Assembly: GCA_027577595.1 (NCBI GenBank)
Contig: JANBRJ010000043.1
Location: 1 to 64,000, forward strand
DNA from: Coemansia sp. RSA 487
Lineage: Eukaryota > Kickxellomycota > Kickxellomycetes > Kickxellales > Kickxellaceae
Length of the DNA: 64,000 nucleotides
Direction: 5' to 3'
This document shows, one piece after another, positions 11,172-19,538 of this stretch. A program made the translations under genes and the position numbers. Under the pieces are notes generated by a model. That model was not told the origin of the DNA. It ran no database searches and was given only the letters and a program-made list of their open reading frames with translations. Positions within the stretch are counted from its first letter, which is position 1, and every line of letters begins with the position of its first letter.

Positions 11172-11429
11172 ATGTCTGAACAGAAGCAACCCGAGGCGTC
11201 TCGAGTCGCCAAAAAGTCGCCAACAGACTTTCTGGAGAATATTCTTGGACGGCAAGTATTTGTTCGGTTGAATTCTGGAGTCGATTACAAGGGAATATTG
11301 GCATGTCTTGACGGATATATGAATATTGCGCTTGAGCAGACGGAAGAATACGTTGAAGGCGAATTGCGGAACCGGTATGGTGATGCGTTTATTCGCGGCA
11401 ACAACGTTCTCTATATCAGCACAGCCTAG
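11172..11429 (+). CDS. LSM6: Sm-like protein LSM6
   Basis: 85 residues from the ATG at 11172; the upstream frame back to 11127 is not needed. The core matches LSM6 almost residue for residue: FLENILGRQVFVRLNSG (Sm1), CLDGYMNIALEQTEEY, then GDAFIRGNNVLYIS (Sm2). LSM6 is in the Lsm1-7 ring (cytoplasmic mRNA decay) and the Lsm2-8 ring (U6 snRNA 3' end binding). The protein ends two residues after YIS (TA), so the short basic tail seen in human LSM6 (KRRM) is missing. There is no intron in the coding region. Confidence 0.97.
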   Translation: MSEQKQPEASRVAKKSPTDFLENILGRQVFVRLNSGVDYKGILACLDGYMNIALEQTEEYVEGELRNRYGDAFIRGNNVLYISTA

Positions 11430-11761
11430 GCGTTCCTTGTTGCCCGATTGTGGTGCGTTATCCGCATTTGGCCTCAAGGATCTCTTTGTAGGTGACCGTT
11501 TGGAAAATATCCAGTTTGTGGCATTCTTTCTCGGTTTGTGTAAAAGTGTTTTTCTAACAGAGAAGAAAAGCAAAGAACCATGACACCACGCCATTCTCCA
11601 GCTAAACTCAGAAAAAAATTGAACATATTACGTATGCCTTTTTCTTTTCTTCTCTCCGCCTTTCTTTTTTTTTTCTCAATAAAGTTTTTGTGAATTATTA
11701 TTCTCCTGCTTTATTATTTCCTTACCTTGTACTTTGTTTGACGAGCTATTCTACACGCCAT

Positions 11762-13491
11762 ATGGAGTCGGAGCTGATCCAAACCTTTTGTGCGGCCACA
11801 GGCGCCGAGCCTGAAGTGGCCAGCAGATATCTTCAAGTACGTGTGCTTTTTTACAAAGTCTTTTTTGTTAATTAGGTGACAAGGCGATACAATTTGCTTA
11901 CACACGCTAAGGAAAGCAAAGTTTGCCCTTTGAATTCTAATTTAATTTTATGTAGGTTGCCGATAATAACGTAGACAATGCGGTTATGCTTTACTTTGAT
12001 AACGGCGGCATGCCCTTGAATGACCAAGATAGTAGTGCAGCAGTGTCAGATACGGGCGCCACAGCCAGCACCAACACTGGCGCAGACAGCTACTTTGGAG
12101 AAGACGAGGTGCGGGCTCCCATAGCAGCACGCAGTGACGTCCTTGTGGATGGTGGTGATGGTGGGTACGGCCCAGGTTTCGATGAAAGCATATACGCACC
12201 GCATTACGGCAGCAGAATGCGCACAACTCCAGTGCACTCATCCATATTCAACCAGCAGATAGCCAGATCGGGGTTAGAACCCTTCAGAAACTTTGCGCAA
12301 GAGGCGGCCGAGATCTCAGGCGAAGCATCATCATCATCTAGAGCAGCAACAACAGCAGTAGCTGGGGCGTCGTCGCGTCGCAGCCGCCTGGCTGAGCTGT
12401 TTAAACCGCCCTTTGACATTATGCACACGGGGAACTTGGACAGTGCGCGGAGCGAGGCGCAGGAAAAGGGCAAGTGGGTTATAATCAACCTGCAAGACGT
12501 CTCTGACTTTATGTGCCAGGCGCTGAACCGCGATATATGGCGCCAAGAAATCATAAAGGATGTGATAAAGCGTGACTTTGTGTTTTTCCAGCGATCTATC
12601 GACACAGCCGAGGGCTCAAGATTGGCAACCATGTACAGCGTTAGGACCTATCCGTTTATCGCGGCCATTCACCCAAAGACGGGCGAGCTGAAAAAGACTT
12701 TCACGCGTATCGCTAGTATGGCTGACACGCTTGAGGACCTGACAAACTTTATTATGGACAACCCAATGGCCCGCAGGGGAAAGAGATCCAGCGGCAGTGA
12801 GGCCAGCACATCCAGATCAGCTTCTAGAGCTACCACGTCGCGTGCCATCACAGGAATCCACAATATGTCGGAGGAGGACCAACTGGCCGCAGCGATTGCA
12901 GCAAGCGAGCTCGATAGCCAACCGGCAGGCGAAGGCAGTAATGGCCGCAGTGGCAGACGGGTAGTCACAATTGACACAGATTCGGAGCCAGACTCAGAGT
13001 TTGAGAATTCTGACAGCTACAGTGACATTGAATCAATTAGCAGCTACGACGATGAAGACGGTGGCGACGATCAGCTTAACAGCGACGGCGATATGGACGT
13101 AGATGATGCATCTGCAGCGCATGAAAAGATGGCGAAACGGGCATCGGCGGATGCAAAGACAAAGGAAGAGGAGGAAGAGGAGACGAAGCCGAACGACCCA
13201 GATGCTTGGTACAAAGAATTGCCTGCGTCGGAGCCGTTGGAGCCAGCACAGGGGTCGACAGTGGTCCGCATTCAGTTCCGGTTCCCCAACGGCCAGCGCG
13301 TGGTCAGACGGTTTTCAAAGTTTGACCCAGTTTCCACAATCTTCCAGTACATCAAGGCGACATTTCCTGGGGCTTCTGACGCACTTGACGTCCCCGAAAT
13401 CATGTTTATGAACGAGCAGCTTTCCGATTACATCAACCAGACCATTGAGGAGGCCAAGCTGGCCAACGCGTCGCTAGTTGTGGATATTTAA
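11762..13491 (+). CDS. UBX5: UBA-UAS-UBX protein (Ubx5/UBXN7 type), p97/Cdc48 adaptor
   Basis: Two exons: 11762-11836 (25 codons) and 11956-13491, intron 119 bases (donor gtacgt, acceptor tgtag). The product is 536 residues. An N-terminal UBA domain (MESELIQTFCAATG... then NNVDNAVMLYFDNGG) is split by the intron. A UAS thioredoxin-like domain begins near residue 169 (LFKPPFDIMHTGNL) and includes CQALNRDIW and TYPFIAAIHPKTG. A UIM-like helix (EEDQLAAAIAASE) sits near 329, then an acidic Ser-rich linker, then a C-terminal UBX domain (about 460-536: VVRIQFRFPNGQR). The order UBA-UAS-UIM-UBX is that of yeast Ubx5 and human UBXN7, which link Cdc48/p97 to ubiquitylated substrates and cullin ligases. 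Confidence 0.93.
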
Positions 13492-13951
13492 GGAAAAGGG
13501 AAAATCTCGTTAAATATAAATAAACGGGCATTTTCGCGTTGAAAGAGTGCATCAACAGGTTTTTCTTTGTATCACAGCGCCAAAGAGCTAAAAAAAATAA
13601 ACAATTGCGATTTTCTTGTGCCCGTTTGTGAGCTGCAGTTTCTTAAAGTGAAGCGATGACGCTGTTCCTGATTTTCCTCGTGCTTGTGTTTACAAAACTG
13701 CTGCAAAGCACTCTCAGTTCTTTCCTCTTTCCCCCTCTTCTTTCTCCTTTCCTGTCTCTTTTGTTACCAGCTTTTCTTTTATTTTTTGTTTCAATTTCGC
13801 CTTTTTTGTTTTCATCCGTTGTTTACCCGTTGTATTTGTTTAGCCTCTGTCACCAATTAAAAACACGACATAGTCTATTCAGCACTGTTTTAAATAACAT
13901 TTTTGCATTTTAAACGTTTCTTCACTATTTGTATTAGTGCAGTTTTGTAAA
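13492..13951. other. Intergenic and kinase leader, pyrimidine-rich
   Basis: Holds the 3' region of the UBX gene and a long T/C-rich stretch (about 13,700-13,830) typical of fungal leaders before a transcription start. ORFs in it are low-complexity Leu/Phe/Ser strings and are not credible. Confidence 0.5.
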
Positions 13952-16012
13952 ATGGTAAGCAGGCCCAGCTCTACTTTGTTTGTGTATGTAATTGTTGCTT
14001 TTATATTCTTGTTTGCATGGCGTTCATAAAATAAACAAACATGAATTGCCCTTTTCTTCTCTTTTTCTTTCACCGTGACTGTTTTGTAGACCGCTCCGCA
14101 AAACCCAAACGACCTCTTTACAAAGCAGGAAAAGATTGGACGTGGGTCCTTTGGCGAAGTTTTCAGAGGGTAAGTACACCGAAACAAACAAACAAACAAA
14201 CAAACAAACAAACAACACCTGACGTGTATATCTAGGCGCACTATACTTTTTTGTTTGGCCAGATATACATCCATAAAGTGTCTTGTCTTTTGCTAAACAA
14301 ACTGTAAGCATTCTCCCCCGTAAAGTAGATATGAAAACCGCACAAAGCAGCAAGTCGCTATTAAAATCATCGATCTTGAGAGCGCCGAAGACGAAATCGA
14401 GGACATTCAGCAGGAGATATTCATTTTATCGCAACTGGACAACTCATCGGTGACAAAGTACTATGGCTCGTATCTGGAGGACTCTAAGCTTTGGATAGTC
14501 ATGGAGTTTTGCGGCGGCGGCTCCTGCGCAGATCTGATGAAGCCTGGAAGGATAACGGAGAACTACATTGCTATTATCCTGCGTGAAATGCTTATTGGTC
14601 TCAACTACCTCCACCACGAAAACAAGATCCATCGCGACATCAAGGCCGCAAACATCCTACTAACAAACCAGGGTCATGTCAAGCTGGCTGACTTTGGTGT
14701 CTCTGGGCAGATCACAGCAACCCTAACGCGCAAAAACACCTTTGTAGGCACACCGTTCTGGATGGCTCCCGAGGTCATTAAGCAGTCTGGATACGACTAT
14801 AAGGCAGACATCTGGTCGCTCGGAATCACCGCCATCGAGCTAGCCAAGGGCCAGCCTCCCCATGCAGACCTCCATCCGATGAAGGTTCTGTTTGTCATCC
14901 CAAAGAATGACCCGCCAGAGCTTGGCTCCGAGTACAGCAAGATTTTCCAAGAATTCGTCAGCCTCTGTCTCAAGAAAGATCCCAAGCAACGCCCGACCGC
15001 TGAACAGCTGCTCAAGCACAAGTTTATCCGTTCCTCCAAGCGCACAGAGCATTTGGCCGATCTGATCAAGAGATGGCAGACATGGAAGAAGACCTCTCCA
15101 GAGAGCAACCGTGCTGCCAAGGCAGAGGCAGAGCGTGCTGCCACGGCTGCTGCGGCTGCTGCCGCCTCTCAGCAAGAGGCCGACGAGCAAGTGGCGTGGG
15201 ACTTTGGTACAGTTCGTCAGGCATTGCCCTCGACGCCTCAAAAGACACGCCCCATCCCACGCCAGTCGATGCACCCAGGGCCGTCCACGCCTGTTAACGC
15301 CACAAACAACGGCATATCGTCGACACCCATCACCAACTCTTCGAACATGTCGGCACTCCCCGCGCCTCCTCCGATCAATGCTGGAAACGGGAACCGCTCG
15401 CGGAGCGGAAGCACTGCATCCAACTCCAGCGGCCTTGGCGTTATCAGCGGCGGCGGTGGTGCAGGAAACCGTGCCCATGGAAACTTTGGATCGAACATTC
15501 CTCCGCCTAGCCCCATTATGCAGCAACGGCATCTCAGCAACTCGAGCCCTGTGAATCTTGCAAACGCTCGGTCGAATTTGGTTGCGCCTGGAGGCAGCAG
15601 TGGTCACGGCTTTGGTGCAAGCAGCACGCCGCCACCACAGCCTCAGGGGTCAAACAGCAGGCCATCGTCGTCACACAACAAGCTAACCAACTCGCCGTCA
15701 TCATCCCGTTTGCAGCAACAACAGCAGTCCAAGATTGGCGGTGGGATCCATCAACCCCAGCCCCAGCGTGTTGCTGCCCACGGCGCTTCTGGAAGCAGAC
15801 AGAACACGCCCGAGGATCTCTACCATAACGTGTTGATGCCCACGCTGGTGCGTCTCGAGAAGCTCACAAGCAATACCCAGGCAAAGGCAGCGTATTGCAC
15901 GCTTGCAGAAACTATCCGTCGTCTGGAGCACGAGATTCCTGGCATTGCAGATGTCTTTTCAAAGGAACTCACACAGTCGGTGAACAAATTCTATCAGAAC
16001 TGGCGCGAGTAA
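13952..16012 (+). CDS. Germinal-centre (STE20 family) kinase, STK24/25/MST4 type
   Basis: Three exons: 13952-13954 (only the ATG), 14090-14169 and 14329-16012; introns 135 and 159 bases, donors gtaagc and gtaagt, acceptors TAG. The product is 588 residues. It starts [18 protein letters not shown], close to the DPEELFTKLEKIGKGSFGEVFKG start of human MST-type kinases. The kinase domain has [23 protein letters not shown] (about 130), DFGVSG (about 149) and the STE20 signature [11 protein letters not shown] Ser/Pro/Gln-rich linker follows, then a conserved C-terminal helical segment (about 525-588), where animal relatives dimerise or bind CCM3. Fungal relatives act in polarity, septation and RAM/SIN-type signalling. 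Intron 2 carries an AAAC microsatellite. Confidence 0.92.
14182..14215 (+). repeat. AAAC microsatellite in kinase intron 2
   Basis: About eight and a half uninterrupted copies of AAAC lie 12 bases inside the intron. The tract is likely length-variable between isolates. Confidence 0.95.
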
Positions 16013-16186
16013 GATATAAACCCCCTCCCCTTCATAACTCTTGTCGCTATTTATTTTTATCTTATTTTGCACACCACACCTTTCCACGTCATTTTCGTTT
16101 ACTAAAACATTCAACATTCGGCAGAGCATGTAAAGTGCAAAGTTCTATATTGGAAGCCAAAAAAAAGAAATCGTGGAGGATGCCTT

Positions 16187-17812
16187 TTAGATCTTGCTGT
16201 TTTTCTTCTTGCGGTTGCCTGTTCTGCGAACAACATTCGGGTTCTTTGAATTGCGGCCAACCATGGGCATTCCACGCGCATCGGTGGCCACTCCATGTCC
16301 CTTAGGGTTGCCCGAGTTGCTCCCGAGAAGGAGGTCGGGAATAAAGTCAGGATCCATCAGCGAACCAGAGCCACCGATCCCACCTCCCGTCTTCGCCTCC
16401 CTTGCCTTCTTGTACTGCATGGCGCGCAAGTACGCCTTGTCGTCGGGTCTCGTGATAATGTCGGTCCTCTTGTGGGGGCCGCCATGCGCCTGCGGAAGCG
16501 AATAGATGGTGCCGCGTAAGTTGTACTTGTAGTTTGACTTCAAATGGACATTCAGACGCCCGTCAGCGCCCGTGGACACGGAGCAGCGCTTCAGCGTCGC
16601 GTGGCCACAAGACGGACAAAACTGCTTGCTCATATTGCTGGTTAGGTGAAAGCATGCGTGGCAGCGCAGCACCCATGTCCTCAGGCCGTTTACGCTGACG
16701 CCGTCCGGAGTAACCAGATGGATCCCCATGCCCAGGATCACGTTCTGCATGGCAAAATCGGAAGTCACACACGCTACATCTAGCACTTTTGCTGGATCGC
16801 TCTTTTCCTGTGTCTGCCGCATCCCCATAGCGTTTGCCGTCTGGTACTTTTTGACGTTGGTGGGAGTGATCCAGCTGCCATTGAAAAAGTCGTCGACGCG
16901 CTTGATATACTGCTTCTTTCTGGGCTTTCTGCCCGCCACTTGCCACCCGTCGTCATCGTTGTTGCTGTTATCGTTTGTGCTGCTGCTTTCGTCGTGTTGG
17001 ACAGTATTGGGCTCGTCAGAGCCACCGCTGTCAGGCTCTTCGTCAGAATTTACCTCGAACTCGTCACGAGCCACGCTTTGTACCACAGCCGATGATGCTT
17101 CATCATTTTCCCTGCTGCCAATCTCGAGGATTTCAGCAGGCTCTGAAGCTTCTTGCTGCTCAGAACCTCCAAGCAAAACCCTGTCCATCTGCTTCTCCAG
17201 CTCAACAGCAGCAGCAGCAGCAGCAGCCTCCTTTTTTTCATCTTCCTTTCCGGTGGTGCCTTTTCCCCGACTACCTACAGCAAGTCTTGCGCTATCGAGA
17301 ATCTTGCGGTCGCTGACATCTGGGTGGTTACCTCCCGGCGCCAACTTCAGATTGGTCATCCCATTGGCCTGCTTCTCCAGCATGAACGCCAACGCAATGA
17401 CCTTGAGATCAGCCAGCGCAAGGGTCGAGAAATCGCCCGTGCGCTTCGCAAACGCGTACACCGCACTAATGCTCTCCGCATCAGGCTCCATCACATCGAT
17501 TCCGTACTGGTAGTCCAATTGTGCATACCGTTCCTTGGCAGCCTTGCTGCGCAGCTCCTTGTACACCTCGGGAATTGTCACGAACTTGCTGGCGATTGTG
17601 TCTAAAGAAAGCCCCTTGATGAGCGGGTTCGTATCGATCACCAACGTAACTACCGGCTTGTCGTTGTTTCTCTTCCTTGCGTTGTCTGTGTCGGTCGCTT
17701 GCTCATGTCCTACTTCTGTTGTCTGTGTTTCGTAGACGGACTGGGGCTTGCTGACCTTCTCCATCGTTTCAGGATTCGTTGTGCTTGAATTTTCTGTCGC
17801 TGCTACAGACAT
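16187..17812 (-). CDS. NOB1: 20S pre-rRNA D-site endonuclease NOB1
   Basis: 541 residues, single exon. An N-terminal PIN nuclease domain starts near residue 55 with TLVIDTNPLI; Asp60 is the first acidic catalytic residue, and further conserved stretches are IPEVYKELRSKAA and LADLKVIALAF. A long acidic Ser/Glu/Asp-rich insertion (about 190-280) follows. The C-terminal zinc ribbon at about 379-405 has two CxxC pairs (CHAC and CPSC). The basic tail includes the conserved RPDDKAYLRAMQY stretch. NOB1 cuts 20S pre-rRNA at site D to make the 18S 3' end late in 40S maturation. The gene converges on the kinase gene, with 174 bases between stop codons. Confidence 0.97.
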   Translation of the reverse strand: MSVAATENSSTTNPETMEKVSKPQSVYETQTTEVGHEQATDTDNARKRNNDKPVVTLVIDTNPLIKGLSLDTIASKFVTIPEVYKELRSKAAKERYAQLDYQYGIDVMEPDAESISAVYAFAKRTGDFSTLALADLKVIALAFMLEKQANGMTNLKLAPGGNHPDVSDRKILDSARLAVGSRGKGTTGKEDEKKEAAAAAAAVELEKQMDRVLLGGSEQQEASEPAEILEIGSRENDEASSAVVQSVARDEFEVNSDEEPDSGGSDEPNTVQHDESSSTNDNSNNDDDGWQVAGRKPRKKQYIKRVDDFFNGSWITPTNVKKYQTANAMGMRQTQEKSDPAKVLDVACVTSDFAMQNVILGMGIHLVTPDGVSVNGLRTWVLRCHACFHLTSNMSKQFCPSCGHATLKRCSVSTGADGRLNVHLKSNYKYNLRGTIYSLPQAHGGPHKRTDIITRPDDKAYLRAMQYKKAREAKTGGGIGGSGSLMDPDFIPDLLLGSNSGNPKGHGVATDARGMPMVGRNSKNPNVVRRTGNRKKKNSKI

Positions 17813-17986
17813 TTTTGTTCTTTATTTGCTGGACTAGTTGGATAACAAGGAAAAGAATGCAAGCAAAAATGAATTGGGCCTCTCGCCACCACTATAAGTT
17901 TAAAACTTTTACAGCTGCTTTTTTTTGTGCATATTTGGACGAAGAAAAAATATTTAATTTCAATCAATCAAAATCAGTGAATATTT
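17813..17986. promoter_or_regulatory. NOB1 upstream region
   Basis: AT-rich promoter side of NOB1, ending where the first copy of the island repeat begins. No separate gene. Confidence 0.4.
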
Positions 17987-18122
17987 GTGATCTGGAGCGA
18001 CACTCCCGTGATTCCTGAGCTAAATGAACCTGACACACAAAGACATAAAAACCGTGCCTGCCAAGCAACCAAATCGCTTCCCCCCTAATTTTGTTCTTTT
18101 TGTCAAAATTAATACATCACAC
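17987..18122 (+). repeat. Left copy of the island-flanking direct repeat
   Basis: About 136 bases beginning GTGATCTGGAGCGA and ending AATACATCACA. It matches 23475-23601 in the same orientation. In the first 90 bases I count five substitutions (four of them transitions) and one 3-base gap; the second part is more diverged. It lies between NOB1 and the accessory genes. It may be a solo copy of a dispersed repeat or the end of a larger element. Confidence 0.85.
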
Positions 18123-18220
18123 AATACTGGATGGTCTCTATAAGATGTCCACTATGCTTGGTTAAAGGGCAGCTTGCGCCAACCTCATGGCTATATGAAT
18201 TAAATCATGGCTAAATGCCT

Positions 18221-18870
18221 TTATAAAGCCCGTAAACACGTCGTTCTTTGATCCACAGCGATGGCTGTTGTTCGCAACCCAGCCTCGCCAATCTTGGTAT
18301 GCGGCCAGTGGGGAGCCCCATCAGCCATGCTACTTATCCTTGTTTGCTTCTTCTTCATCGGCTGTCGTTGTCGTTCTGGGTGGATGTTCAAGCTCTCTTC
18401 CTTGTCTATCTGCCTCTCATTCTTCGCTAGCCATCTATCTTTCACACATGCCAGTCGTTTTCTGTATGCCAGCTGTAGTACCGATCTTACCATGGCGGCT
18501 GTCGGGTCTCGCGCTGTCCGCTGGTGTGGATGCATGTCCTGTCGTAGGGCCTCAAGGACGTTCCTCCTGTCCGCTTGCGTTATTGTTTTATTGAACAAAT
18601 GAATAAGAGGAACTTCAGTTCCATCAAGTTTTTTATAACAATATTCCCCCTTGTGGGGACTGCCTGACTCTGAGCTCTCCATGCTCTTTGCACCCGACAT
18701 TCTCTTGTCTTCCAACATGACCTCATCATCCTGTAGTGCTTTGTCCATCGCTTGGATGGTGCTGGCAGCTCCTCGCCTCCTGGCAGCATTGCCTGCAACT
18801 CTGGATCTTCCCCTGTAGACATAGGAAGTTGATTTTGGTTAAACTGCTTGCTTGTTTACTGTTAAACTGT
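18221..18870 (-). mobile_element. Retrotransposon ORF1-like fragment (minus strand)
   Basis: Minus-strand sequence reads YRGRSRVAGNAARR near 18,780, then an open stretch from an ATG at 18748 down to 18221 (175 codons) that is rich in Lys, Arg, Glu and Asp (KKLDGTEVPLIHLFNKTITQ, then a basic tail). The YRGR-x2-AGN-x2-RR motif recurs in the ORF1-like region of the LINE fragment at 58.0 kb (YRGRTNAAGNTSRR), so both probably come from related elements. A 55-base piece of this frame (18590-18643) recurs at 40144-40199. No reverse transcriptase or endonuclease is present. Function is unassigned. Confidence 0.45.
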
Positions 18871-18940
18871 TAAGTTTGTTGCATAATTTGCTCCCTTTTT
18901 TAATACTTGTATAAAAAGAAAAAACCTTTGTACAAAGACC

Positions 18941-19460
18941 ATGGAAATGGAGAACATGCACCAAGATGTGTGCAACACATACAACTGTCTGTCGGGACAT
19001 GACAGCAGCGAGTTATGGCATGCTATCGAGAACGACAACGCCTGGCTGCCCCAAGAGTGCTCCTACCAACCGACAGATCAGATCAGCACGGAAATGTGGA
19101 TCGAAAAATAAGACCGAGCCGACATGCCGCAGAGAGATCATGGCTGAAAGAGCGTCGCGTGCAATAAAGGTTGAGCGCAAGCTTAGTGTCATTTTGGGTG
19201 GCTACCAGGCGCATTCAAAGGTACCAGATAGCAAGCTCGTGGCTGCGTTCAAGAAGTTTGAACAAGTAGAGATTGATACACAGGCATTCAATATGCTCTA
19301 TGCGTCTGAGCAAACTGCAATTCTGGTTAGAATCGAAAAGGCGCAAGACGAGCTATGCAAAGCAGAGACTTGCGAAGAATAGCTTCAGGCGGAATACCAA
19401 GAGCTGCTTGATCGCAGGAACGCGTTGACTGCGGAAATCGGTGCTAAACAGAGTCCTTAG
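18941..19460 (+). pseudogene. Orphan C-terminal fragment of CDC5/CEF1 (Prp19-complex splicing factor)
   Basis: From the ATG at 18941 one frame reads a Trp/Pro-rich stretch (SELWHAIENDNAWLPQE, then YQPTDQ) to a stop near 19110. The frame from about 19135 to 19380 then reads RAIKVERKLSVILGGYQAHS and EQTAILVRIEKAQDELCKAE. After a stop it continues with LQAEYQELLDRRNALT. This is the order of the CDC5L C-terminus (RAAKMEKKMKILLGGYQSR, then AIPRRLECLKEDV, then HRYADLLLEKETL). The Myb N-terminus is absent, and there are at least two breaks. CDC5/CEF1 is essential for splicing, so a full copy must be elsewhere. No introns are evident, so either a processed copy or a small captured segment is possible. 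Confidence 0.75.
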
Positions 19461-19538
19461 CGAAAGTAATGCTCAATCTTTAATTTTCTGTTTCTGAGAT
19501 TTTACCATGGTCTTTATTCACAATTGCATCAATCGCCC

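Noticed and set aside
13656-13913. 85-codon Leu/Phe/Ser ORF before the kinase
   Set aside because: A pyrimidine-rich leader produces this low-complexity reading; the kinase start and splicing explain the region.
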